A program made the position numbers and the translations under genes. From assembly GCF_004354045.1 (NCBI RefSeq), contig NZ_SMRT01000002.1, positions 496,001 through 560,000 of the forward strand: 64,000 nt of DNA, in the 5' to 3' direction. The DNA comes from Paenibacillus piri. Its GTDB lineage: Bacteria; Bacillota; Bacilli; Paenibacillales; NBRC-103111. This document shows positions 45,592-53,279 of this stretch, one piece after another; the first letter of the stretch is position 1; each line of letters starts with the position of its first letter. The notes below the pieces were generated by a model. That model did no database searches. It worked only from the letters and a program-made list of their open reading frames with translations, and was not told the DNA's origin.

Positions 45592-46500
45592 ATGGTTATA
45601 AAAGTATTGGGATCAGCGGCAGGAGGCGGCTATCCTCAATGGAACTGCAACTGCCCTTACTGCCGTCGCGTGCGGAACGGGGATGGATCGGTTCATGCGC
45701 GTATGAACGATGCGATAGCCGTTAGCGACGATGGGGGGAAATGGTATTTAATCAATGCGACACCCGATGTGAGCGCTCAGATCGAATCGCATCCTGCGCT
45801 TCACCCGGGCCCGGGCCTGCGCGGCACGCCGATCTCCGGTGTTCTGCTGACGGATGCCGAGCTTGATCATACGTTAGGGCTGCTGCACCTAAGGCAATCG
45901 GCAGAGCTGGACATATATGCCGCTTCACCGGTACTCCATGCTTTATCCGGACCGTTCCCTGTCCGTCAAATCATCGAACCGTATGCCTCCTTTCGTTGGA
46001 CGGAGGTAAGAGCGGGGGAATCATTTCCGCTTTTTGGGGGAAGATTAATTGTATATCCTATCCAATTGGGCCGCAAGTCTCCTCGTTACGTATATGATGC
46101 CAATTTGGGGCAGGAAGGCGCCTGGGTCGTCGGTTACCGGATAACGGATAAAATAACGGGCGGAATCGTCGTCTATGCGCCGGGAATCGAATCATGGACG
46201 GCCGAGCTGGAGCAGCAGCTGAAGGACGCGGACTGCATCATGCTGGACGGTACCTTCTGGCATTCGGCCGAGCTTCGCGACCTGGGCGCATCCGAGCTGG
46301 AGGCGGCGGATATGGGGCATATCCCGATAACGGGAGCAGACGGCACGTTCGGACGGTTAACCAACCGATCGGCACAGCGGAGGATCTATATACATATCAA
46401 CAATACGAACCCGATTCTCGACACCGCATCTTCCGAGTATCGTACGATTACGGAACATGGAATCGAGGTCGGCTACGACGGGTTGGAACTGGAGGTTTGA
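45592..46500 (+). CDS. pqqB: PqqB, metallo-beta-lactamase-fold PQQ enzyme
   Basis: A 302-residue protein. The typical GSAAGGGYPQWNCNCPYC start with a Cys-rich zinc element, INATPDV, the LLTDAELDHTLGLLHLR segment in place of the usual MBL HxHxDH, and the C-terminal YIHINNTNPIL are all seen. PqqB has been proposed to hydroxylate the diglutamate-tyrosine intermediate. ATG 45592 follows AAAGGGGGG; the frame is open upstream but homology sets this start. 3 nt separate it from pqqC. Confidence 0.95.
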   Translation: MVIKVLGSAAGGGYPQWNCNCPYCRRVRNGDGSVHARMNDAIAVSDDGGKWYLINATPDVSAQIESHPALHPGPGLRGTPISGVLLTDAELDHTLGLLHLRQSAELDIYAASPVLHALSGPFPVRQIIEPYASFRWTEVRAGESFPLFGGRLIVYPIQLGRKSPRYVYDANLGQEGAWVVGYRITDKITGGIVVYAPGIESWTAELEQQLKDADCIMLDGTFWHSAELRDLGASELEAADMGHIPITGADGTFGRLTNRSAQRRIYIHINNTNPILDTASSEYRTITEHGIEVGYDGLELEV

Positions 46501-46503
46501 CGG

Positions 46504-47202
46504 ATGATCGAGCGTTTGTCGAGTGAGGAATTTATAAAACGGCTACGAAAGATCGGCGAGCTGCGCTATCATGACAAGCATCCCTATCATGTGCGCATGC
46601 ATGAGGGTAAGCTGAGCCCCGAGCAGCTCAGAGCCTGGGTTGCCAACCGGTTTTACTATCAAAAAAACATCCCTGTCAAAGACGCGCTTATTCTTTCGAA
46701 GCTTCCGACAAGGGAAGACCGGCGCGACTGGATTCAACGGATCATCGACCATGACGGTCGCGAAGGGAACGACGGCGGGATCGAAGCCTGGATTCGGCTT
46801 GGTGAAGCCGTCGATATACCGAGAGAGGAAATGCTGGACGAACGCCATGTGCTTCCGGCTGTCCGTTTCGCAGTCGATGCTTACGTGAACTTTTGCCGGC
46901 TTCAGCCGTGGCCTATCGCCGTCGCCTCCTCGTTAACGGAGCTGTTTGCGCCAACGCTTGTATCCAGCCGCATCGCCGTATTTGAACAGCTGTACCCGTG
47001 GATTCGGCCCGAAGGTCTGGAATACTTCAGAGCAAGACTGCATCAGGCGCCTCGAGATGCCGACCATGGGCTGACACTCGTTATCCGTGAATGCGCAACT
47101 TTAAAGGAACAGGAGCAGGCGATGGCGGCATTGTCTTTTAAATGCGATGTGCTTTGGTCGCTTTTGGATGCATTAAGCTTGGCATTCCCGAACAAGGAGT
47201 GA
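46504..47202 (+). CDS. pqqC: Pyrroloquinoline-quinone synthase PqqC
   Basis: A 232-residue all-helical oxidase that performs the final ring closure and eight-electron oxidation with O2 to form PQQ. Family motifs are RYHDKHPYHVRMHEGKLS, ANRFYYQKNIPVKDA, RIIDHDGREGNDGGIEAW and ASSLTELFAP, which contain the active-site His residues. It is cytosolic and needs no cofactor. It starts 3 nt after the pqqB stop and has GGAGG upstream. Confidence 0.95.
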   Translation: MIERLSSEEFIKRLRKIGELRYHDKHPYHVRMHEGKLSPEQLRAWVANRFYYQKNIPVKDALILSKLPTREDRRDWIQRIIDHDGREGNDGGIEAWIRLGEAVDIPREEMLDERHVLPAVRFAVDAYVNFCRLQPWPIAVASSLTELFAPTLVSSRIAVFEQLYPWIRPEGLEYFRARLHQAPRDADHGLTLVIRECATLKEQEQAMAALSFKCDVLWSLLDALSLAFPNKE

Positions 47203-47207
47203 TAACC

Positions 47208-47486
47208 ATGATTGCTTGGGAATTATCGGAACAGCCGAGGCTGCGCAGCCCGGCCCGTTTGAAATATGATAAGACGCGCCAATCGGATATGCTCCTTCTC
47301 CCGGAACGCGTCGTCAACCTGAATCCGACTGCCGGCGCGATTCTGTGGCTCTGCGACGGGCGACGGACGGTTGCGCAAATCATTGATGAATTGGAGGTTA
47401 AGTACGATCAAACGGGGCTCAAGGATGACATACTGGAGTTTCTTACGCAAGCGGCTGACAAAGGGTGGGTGGAAGCATGGAAATAA
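47208..47486 (+). CDS. pqqD: PqqD peptide chaperone
   Basis: A 92-residue RiPP recognition element that binds PqqA and presents it to PqqE. VVNLNPTAGAILWLCDGRRTVAQIIDEL is the family core. The ATG at 47208 follows AAGGAG; the longer upstream frame overlaps pqqC and has no site. It overlaps pqqE by 10 nt, which fits the close physical partnership of the two proteins. Confidence 0.95.
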   Translation: MIAWELSEQPRLRSPARLKYDKTRQSDMLLLPERVVNLNPTAGAILWLCDGRRTVAQIIDELEVKYDQTGLKDDILEFLTQAADKGWVEAWK

Positions 47487-48583
47487 GTGCGCCTTATGCG
47501 CTATCCGCGGAAATAACGCATCGCTGCCCCTTGCACTGCCCTTATTGCTCAAATCCGGTAGAGCTTCGAAAACGGGAGGATGAGCTGACTGTCGACGAGT
47601 GGCTGAGAGTGTTGGAGGAAGCCGGCGAGCTTGGCGTCGTGCAGGTGCACTTTACCGGCGGCGAGCCGCTGCTGCGGCCGGATTTGGACCAACTGATCCG
47701 GCGCGCGCGCGAGTTAGGATTTTTCGTAAATATAATTACAAGCGGCATAGGCATTACGGAGAAGCGCGTGCAACAGCTGGCGGAAGCCGGTGTGGACAGT
47801 ATGCAGCTGAGCGTCCAGGCATCTGAGCCCGAGTTGGCCGATTACATCGCAGGCTTTAAGGCCCATGACCTGAAGCGGCAGGCGGCGGGTCTGATTCGGG
47901 CCGGAGGATTGCCCCTGCATATGAACGTCGTGCTGCATCGGCAAAATATTCATCTCGTCGAAGACGTAATCGAGCTCTGCGTGTCGTGGGGCGCAAAACG
48001 GTTGGAGCTGGCCAACACCCAATACTACGGGTGGGCGATGGTCAACCGCGAGCAGCTGCTGCCCGCGAAACGCCAGCTGCTTGCCGCTGAACAAGCGTTT
48101 ATGCGAGCCACAGAACGATTCGGCAAATCGATTGAACTGATTTGGGTGCTTCCGGATTATTATGAGGATTTTCCTAAGCCATGTATGGGCGGATGGGGAA
48201 AAATATCGCTGACGGTTACACCCGACGGGCGGGTTTTGCCTTGCACTGCCGCATCCGGCATCAAATCGCTCCGTTTCGAGTCGGTCAAGGAGCATGAGCT
48301 TGGTTGGATTTGGCGGGAGTCCGAGGCGTTCAACACATTTCGCGGATTCGATTGGATGGCTGAGCCCTGCAAAAGCTGCGATCGCCGCTTTCAGGATTTC
48401 GGGGGCTGCCGCTGCCAGGCGTTTCTGCTGACCGGCGACGCACGGCTGACCGACCCTGTGTGCCAGCGTTCCCCGCATCATCATAAGCTGGCCGAATTTG
48501 TCGCGTTGATGAATGAAAGAGAGCAGGGGCTAAGCCCGGATGATGACCGGGACGCACCATTATTTTCTTATCGCGGCATGTAA
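47477..48583 (+). CDS. pqqE: Radical SAM enzyme PqqE
   Basis: A 368-residue radical SAM/SPASM protein that joins Glu and Tyr of PqqA by a C-C bond. The 4Fe-4S cluster motif is Cys17-x3-Cys21-x2-Cys24 (CPLHCPYC), with FTGGEPLLRPD as the SAM motif. The C-terminal SPASM region has PCMGGWGKIS, PCTAAS, CKSCDRR, GGCRCQAF and a last Cys in DPVCQRSPHH for the auxiliary clusters. Start ATG 47477 by homology; it overlaps pqqD by 10 nt. Confidence 0.95.
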   Translation: MEISAPYALSAEITHRCPLHCPYCSNPVELRKREDELTVDEWLRVLEEAGELGVVQVHFTGGEPLLRPDLDQLIRRARELGFFVNIITSGIGITEKRVQQLAEAGVDSMQLSVQASEPELADYIAGFKAHDLKRQAAGLIRAGGLPLHMNVVLHRQNIHLVEDVIELCVSWGAKRLELANTQYYGWAMVNREQLLPAKRQLLAAEQAFMRATERFGKSIELIWVLPDYYEDFPKPCMGGWGKISLTVTPDGRVLPCTAASGIKSLRFESVKEHELGWIWRESEAFNTFRGFDWMAEPCKSCDRRFQDFGGCRCQAFLLTGDARLTDPVCQRSPHHHKLAEFVALMNEREQGLSPDDDRDAPLFSYRGM

Positions 48584-48605
48584 AAACTCAAGAGGAGATG
48601 CGCCG

Positions 48606-49553
48606 TTGAAAATATTCGACGCCCACTGCGATGTGCTGAGTAAATTGCTGGAAAACCCGGGACTCGATTTTGAGCATGAACCGGAGCTGCTGGACGTTAC
48701 GCTGGATAAAATGAAGACTTCCGGCATCGGCGTTCAAAATTTTGCCGTTTATTTGCCTGAGAAAGATGCCGGAGATTTTCGCCGCGTTCTGGAGAGCGTC
48801 GATCTGTTTCACCAGCGCATTGCTTCCAACCGTTACATGCGTCTGATCCGGTCAAAGGATGATCTGCGGCTCGTCATGGAAAGCGGGCGGATCGGGGTGA
48901 TGCTGTCATTGGAAGGCGTAGACGCGCTGCAGGGAAACCTGACTTATGTGAGAATCTTATTTCAATTGGGCGTTCGCAGCATCGGCGTTACATGGAATCA
49001 TGCGAATTGGGCGGCTGACGGCGTGATGGAGCCGCGCGGAGGCGGGTTTACGGCAAAAGGAAAACAGCTGATTAACGAATGCAACAGGCTTGGTATCGTC
49101 CTGGACGCAGCCCATCTTTCCGAAAAAGGCTTTTGGGAGCTTGCCGAGCTTTCCGATAAGCCGTTTATCGTTTCACATGCCAATGCGAAGCAAATATGCG
49201 GGCATGCGCGCAATTTGAATAACAAGCAAATAACGGAGCTGATACGTGCCGGAGGCGTGATGGGAGTCACATTTGTTCCGCCATTCGTACAGTCGGAGCA
49301 ACCGGTGACAATGGATAAGCTGCTCATGCATATCGATCATATTTGCTCGCTCGGCGGCAGCCGTCATATCGGGCTCGGCTCGGATTTTGACGGGATTACC
49401 GAATGGATCGCCGGCTTGGAGCATGCGGGCAAATACGGCCGTCTGGTTGAGCTGCTGCAAAAGCATTATAGCGAGGAAGATGTCGAGCATTTTGTTTATA
49501 AAAACTGGACTCATTTTTATATGCGGCATTTGCCGGAAGCGCCGGCAGAGTGA
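48606..49553 (+). CDS. M19 membrane-dipeptidase-family protein in the pqq operon
   Basis: A 315-residue zinc dipeptidase homologue. The metal residues are visible in FDAHCD (His, Asp), LSLEGV (Glu), VSHANA and HARN (His), with LGSDFDG as the late Asp. It starts at TTG 48606, 8 nt after GAGGAG and 22 nt after pqqE. The gene is co-directional with pqqABCDE and ends at a strong terminator, so it belongs to the operon. It could help remove flanking residues of the modified PqqA, a step for which no PqqF-type protease is present here; that is inference. It has no signal peptide. Confidence 0.85.
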   Translation: MKIFDAHCDVLSKLLENPGLDFEHEPELLDVTLDKMKTSGIGVQNFAVYLPEKDAGDFRRVLESVDLFHQRIASNRYMRLIRSKDDLRLVMESGRIGVMLSLEGVDALQGNLTYVRILFQLGVRSIGVTWNHANWAADGVMEPRGGGFTAKGKQLINECNRLGIVLDAAHLSEKGFWELAELSDKPFIVSHANAKQICGHARNLNNKQITELIRAGGVMGVTFVPPFVQSEQPVTMDKLLMHIDHICSLGGSRHIGLGSDFDGITEWIAGLEHAGKYGRLVELLQKHYSEEDVEHFVYKNWTHFYMRHLPEAPAE

Positions 49554-49554
49554 A

Positions 49555-49600
49555 ATGACCAAACAGGAGCTTCCCATCGAGGGAGCTCCTGTTTGGTCAT
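49555..49600. terminator. Long bidirectional terminator
   Basis: ATGACCAAACAGGAGCT plus CCC on the left (49555-49575) pairs with 49581-49600, a 20-bp stem with a single bulged T. It lies between the convergent dipeptidase and CuA protein genes. Confidence 0.85.
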
Positions 49601-49608
49601 TCCGCTAA

Positions 49609-49998
49609 TTACGACACGGTGATTTTTCCGGTCATATTGTCATGGCCCGAACCGCATTGAATCGAGCAGTTGTATTCGAAAGTACCCGCCTTGTTAACGG
49701 TGAACGTGGCCGTTTCCCCATTTTTCACATTGACCTTCAAGTCGGGAATTTCCAGGCCATGCACGCCATCCGTATTTTTGAGGGTGAGCTTGACGGTATC
49801 GCCGACGTTGAGCTTAATGTCTGACGGGGTAAAGGAGAAGTTGGCTGCGGACACGGTAATTTCTTTCGTTTGACCTCCGCCTGCCGGAGGAGCCGCATTA
49901 TTGCCGGCATTGTTCGGATTTGTTTTAGTGCATGCGCTTAACATCCATACAATAGCAAGTGCCGCTACTGCCCATATAAGCCGATGCTTGAGTTTCAT
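49609..49998 (-). CDS. CuA-type cupredoxin lipoprotein
   Basis: A 129-residue lipoprotein (lipobox LSAC, Cys23) with a linker rich in Asn/Pro/Gly and a cupredoxin domain. Its metal ligands match a binuclear CuA centre of cytochrome oxidase subunit II: His80 (GVHGLEI), Cys111, Cys115, His119 and Met122 (CSIQCGSGHDNM); Gln114 stands at the place of the backbone-ligand Glu. It lacks the two transmembrane helices of CoxB. GGAGGGG precedes the ATG on this strand. Its position next to the quinoprotein dehydrogenase suggests an electron acceptor role. Confidence 0.85.
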   Translation of the reverse strand: MKLKHRLIWAVAALAIVWMLSACTKTNPNNAGNNAAPPAGGGQTKEITVSAANFSFTPSDIKLNVGDTVKLTLKNTDGVHGLEIPDLKVNVKNGETATFTVNKAGTFEYNCSIQCGSGHDNMTGKITVS

Positions 49999-50206
49999 GA
50001 AGTCCCCTCCTTGATCTGGGAAAGCTTGTAGTGGTGATGTCTTTATATAACATGACCGAATAATTTCGTTTATATACCCGAAACAAGGCGGCAGTGAATT
50101 GAAATAAAGTCATCGGGAAAAGTTTATTTTCAAGCGATCGAGGAAAATATTGGACAAGCGGGCGGAATTGTTATTTTGATTTTTTTTAACATTGAAGGAA
50201 ATAGTA

Positions 50207-50236
50207 TTGACAAGGTGAACTGCATAAGACTTTAAA
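50207..50236 (+). promoter_or_regulatory. Candidate promoter of the quinoprotein gene
   Basis: TTGACA (50207-50212) and TTTAAA (50231-50236) are spaced by 18 nt, 48 nt before the gene. The region from 49999 to 50206 is AT-rich and otherwise shows no gene. Confidence 0.5.
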
Positions 50237-50283
50237 CCGGGTTCCTATGCAATTCAATTTTTAAGAAGGAGAGAGAGGTACCC

Positions 50284-52005
50284 ATGAAAAAATCGAAAGC
50301 CATTGGAATTGCTTTTTTAACGACAAGCCTTGCTCTTAGCGCCTGCTCGATCGGCAATAAAAATAATGCGACACCGCCTCCAGCGGAAAGCAAACCGCCT
50401 GCCGCTACTCCCGGAAAGGTGACGGGAACGACTTTTGAAAATTATGGAACCTACGGTTTTGATCTGAAAAATACCCGTCACGTTCCGTTTAAAGAAGTCA
50501 CCGCGGAAAATGTCAAGGATCTCGGCGTTGTCTGGTCCGCGGATCTTAAAGCGCTGGATTCCGATGTCAAAAACGGCAACCAATGTTATCCCGTCGTTGT
50601 AGACGGTATTGTGTATATTACGACCGCAGGAAATCAGGTATTCGCCTTCGATGCGGTATCCGGCAAGCAAATATGGCATTGGAAACCGCCTGCAGAGCAA
50701 GCCGCAACCTTCAGCAAATCGGGGATTATTGCGAACCGCGGCGTCGCCGTTGCCGAAGGCAAAGTGTTTATGCTGACCATAGACAACCAGATCGTGTCTC
50801 TCGACCAGAAAACAGGAGAGCTCGTTAAAATGGTACGCATTGCCGACTCCATTCCGGACGTAACGCTGGAAAAGGGATATTACGAAACGACTGCGCCGGT
50901 CTATTTTAAAGGCAATATTTATATCGGCAGCAGCGGCAGCGACAATGGTGTCAGGGGGTTCGTCCATGCGTATAAAGCAAGCGATCTGACGCCAGCCTGG
51001 GACGCTCCGTTCTGGACGGTTCCGCCTAAAGGGCAGGACTGGCTGGCCAACAGCAAGTTCCAAGGGGGAGGCGCTGTTTGGAACCCGCCGGCAATCGATG
51101 AAGAGACGGGGATTATGTATTTCGCGGTCGGCAACCCGGCGCCGGACTTTTACGGTGAAGACCGTCCGGGCGCTAACCCGTACACGGACTCGGTCGTTGC
51201 CGTTGAGGCGGCGACAGGCAAGCTGATATGGGCGAAGCAGGAAGTAAGCCATGACCTGTGGGACTATGATGCGGCTGCCTCCCCGATGATTTTAAATGCA
51301 ACCGTAAAAGGCAATAAACAAAAAATCGTCGTTGAGGGCGGAAAATCGGGACAATGGTTCGCATGGGACGCCGCTACAGGCGATGTGGTGTGGGACGGTA
51401 TACCGTTTGCGAAAATCGATCATCCGAAGCCGACGCCGGAGGGCGTAACCGTCTACCCGGGTATCCTCGGCGGGGAGAACTATGCGCCTGAAACGTACGA
51501 TCCCGAAACCAACTATGTGCTCATTCCGAGCATTGAGCAGGGGGGGATTGTCAAGGCTGCGAAAAATCAGGATGAAGCGGCTACTCCAGACGCGCCAGGC
51601 GCTGCTGCGTTCGGTACGTCGACAGCCGCGCCGTCCGACGAACCGGCGTACGGAACCATTACGGCAATGGATGTGAATACAGGAAAGCAGGCATATCAGA
51701 TCAAGACGAAAGATTCGATGCGCGGCGGCTTGACCAGCACGGCTTCCGGACTGGCTTTCTTCGGAGAGCTGGATGGTAAAATCAACGCGCTCGATATTAA
51801 ATCCGGTAAAGTGATTTGGACCTTCCAAACGTCCGGCAATAATATTCAGGCTGCACCGGCGATTTTCACGGTTGACGGCAAACAATATATGACATTCACC
51901 TCTGGCGGTACAAAGCCTAAAGCGTACGTGTTTGCGCTCGGCGGCGACAAAACGCAGGGCGAGGCCGGAGCTGCGGAAGATTCGAATGCGCATCAAACCA
52001 AATAA
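50284..52005 (+). CDS. PQQ-dependent dehydrogenase lipoprotein
   Basis: A 573-residue quinoprotein with lipobox LSAC (Cys21), so it is anchored on the outer face of the membrane. Tryptophan-docking-type repeats (FDAVSGKQIWHW, VEAATGKLIWAK, LDIKSGKVIWTF) mark an eight-bladed propeller. Metal and active-site positions: Asp220 in SDNGVRG where most members have Glu, Asn284 in VGNPAP, catalytic Asp327 followed by Asp329 (WDYD), Lys354. No haem motif and no vicinal Cys pair occur. It probably oxidises an alcohol, aldehyde or sugar; substrate unknown. AGAAGGAGAG precedes the ATG. It is followed by a lipoprotein gene. Confidence 0.9.
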   Translation: MKKSKAIGIAFLTTSLALSACSIGNKNNATPPPAESKPPAATPGKVTGTTFENYGTYGFDLKNTRHVPFKEVTAENVKDLGVVWSADLKALDSDVKNGNQCYPVVVDGIVYITTAGNQVFAFDAVSGKQIWHWKPPAEQAATFSKSGIIANRGVAVAEGKVFMLTIDNQIVSLDQKTGELVKMVRIADSIPDVTLEKGYYETTAPVYFKGNIYIGSSGSDNGVRGFVHAYKASDLTPAWDAPFWTVPPKGQDWLANSKFQGGGAVWNPPAIDEETGIMYFAVGNPAPDFYGEDRPGANPYTDSVVAVEAATGKLIWAKQEVSHDLWDYDAAASPMILNATVKGNKQKIVVEGGKSGQWFAWDAATGDVVWDGIPFAKIDHPKPTPEGVTVYPGILGGENYAPETYDPETNYVLIPSIEQGGIVKAAKNQDEAATPDAPGAAAFGTSTAAPSDEPAYGTITAMDVNTGKQAYQIKTKDSMRGGLTSTASGLAFFGELDGKINALDIKSGKVIWTFQTSGNNIQAAPAIFTVDGKQYMTFTSGGTKPKAYVFALGGDKTQGEAGAAEDSNAHQTK

Positions 52006-52080
52006 CGAATTTCGAACCTTTCAGGGCAGGACTTAATCCAAGTGCTGCCCTGTTTAATGTGAGGAAAGGAGCACATGATC

Positions 52081-53205
52081 ATGAACAGACTATCCCAGTC
52101 CCTTGCATTGCTCATACTGACAGCATCATGCTTTACCGGCTGCACGGGACAGCTTTCCAAATCGGCGGCTCCGGCACCGACGCAGCCGCCAGAACGGCAT
52201 AATGTTCGGCTTGAGCTTGACCAGCCGGCAATTTCATTGAAGCAGTGGAGAATGGACGGTTCCCATATGACCTCTGTGAACGGTAAGCTGCTGCTGGACG
52301 ATCAGCCGGTTTCGAATGGCATTTTGCAGGCGTCCAATACGAAAAAAGACATTATAACCGGCGAAGACGGCTCGTTCAGGCTGACTGTCGACCAAAGCCT
52401 GCTAACCAACACAACATTGCAGGTCAAATCGCTTGACAAAGCGACGGTTTCCGGGAATTCACTCTCCGCCAATATGGCAAAGGATGTTCTTGCCGCTGCA
52501 ACATCGGTCAGCGTTCATTACCCGATTCGAGTGAAAAAGGTAGAGGATGATCCCGGAGACTCCTCCAAGGTGAAGGTGCACGGACAAATCGTAGCCGGCG
52601 TCAATGATGTGGTTTCTTTCTTCCAGGTCGATAAATACCGGATCGGCGGGGTCGTGAAGGATTCGGAAGGCAAGCCGGTGCAAAATGCGGTAGTCTGGTT
52701 TGACCGGGACGAGGGCGAAGGGTTCGGGAAGTCGACACCGACAGACGAAAACGGAAATTACTCGATCTTTTATTTGCCCGAGGACGAGGAAACGAATATT
52801 ACCGTCGTGCTGGGCACCACGAAATATACGCTGCCGGAAGGCAAGGTGTTCAGGATGCCCGAGAATACGAGCGTAGAGATCAATATTATGCTGCCTGGAG
52901 AAGGGACGGTTATCGATGACAAGCCGCCGACTTTGGTTGCCGTAACTTCACCGGGCGCCATGTATACCGGTGTGCTCGCAGGGCTCAATGTTCCTGAAGG
53001 GACGCCGTATACCGTCACGATTCCGGATAAGGAAGGGAACTTCGTCGTGACTGTCGCCAAGCAAATTTGGGAGAAGAAGCCGGCATTCTTCGAGACCAAA
53101 GTGTCCAAATTTGTGCAGCAGGGCAAGCTGACCTGGGGCGACACACTGCCGCCCGACTTCGTGCAGCCCGGCGTCGAAGATCCGAAGGTCGTCACGCCCA
53201 TTTAG
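52081..53205 (+). CDS. Lipoprotein with carboxypeptidase-regulatory-like domains
   Basis: A 374-residue lipoprotein (lipobox FTGC). Two regulatory-like beta-sandwich units are seen: VNGKLLLDDQPVSNGILQAS with GEDGSFRLTV, and IGGVVKDSEGKPVQNAVVWF with DENGNYSIFYLP. The C-terminal 100 residues are Pro/Thr-rich with a third beta-rich part. Such domains bind or stabilise partners on the surface. ATG 52081 has AAGGAG 9 nt upstream, better than 52075. It lies 75 nt after the quinoprotein gene in the same direction and may be its partner; no catalytic motif is seen. Confidence 0.7.
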   Translation: MNRLSQSLALLILTASCFTGCTGQLSKSAAPAPTQPPERHNVRLELDQPAISLKQWRMDGSHMTSVNGKLLLDDQPVSNGILQASNTKKDIITGEDGSFRLTVDQSLLTNTTLQVKSLDKATVSGNSLSANMAKDVLAAATSVSVHYPIRVKKVEDDPGDSSKVKVHGQIVAGVNDVVSFFQVDKYRIGGVVKDSEGKPVQNAVVWFDRDEGEGFGKSTPTDENGNYSIFYLPEDEETNITVVLGTTKYTLPEGKVFRMPENTSVEINIMLPGEGTVIDDKPPTLVAVTSPGAMYTGVLAGLNVPEGTPYTVTIPDKEGNFVVTVAKQIWEKKPAFFETKVSKFVQQGKLTWGDTLPPDFVQPGVEDPKVVTPI

Positions 53206-53229
53206 CCGGGTATTCCGTCATAATACGTT

Positions 53230-53265
53230 AAGAAGCCGGCCCTTTCCGGAATGGGCCGGCTTCTT
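53230..53265. terminator. 13-bp bidirectional terminator
   Basis: AAGAAGCCGGCCC (53230-53242) pairs with GGGCCGGCTTCTT (53253-53265). It separates the lipoprotein gene from the convergent topB. Confidence 0.8.
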
Positions 53266-53279
53266 GCTTGAACGCAATC

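Noticed and set aside
50284..52005. Lanthanide dependence inferred from D-x-D alone
   Set aside because: Membrane glucose dehydrogenases share D-x-D, so the motif is not decisive; kept only as part of a broader metal-site observation.
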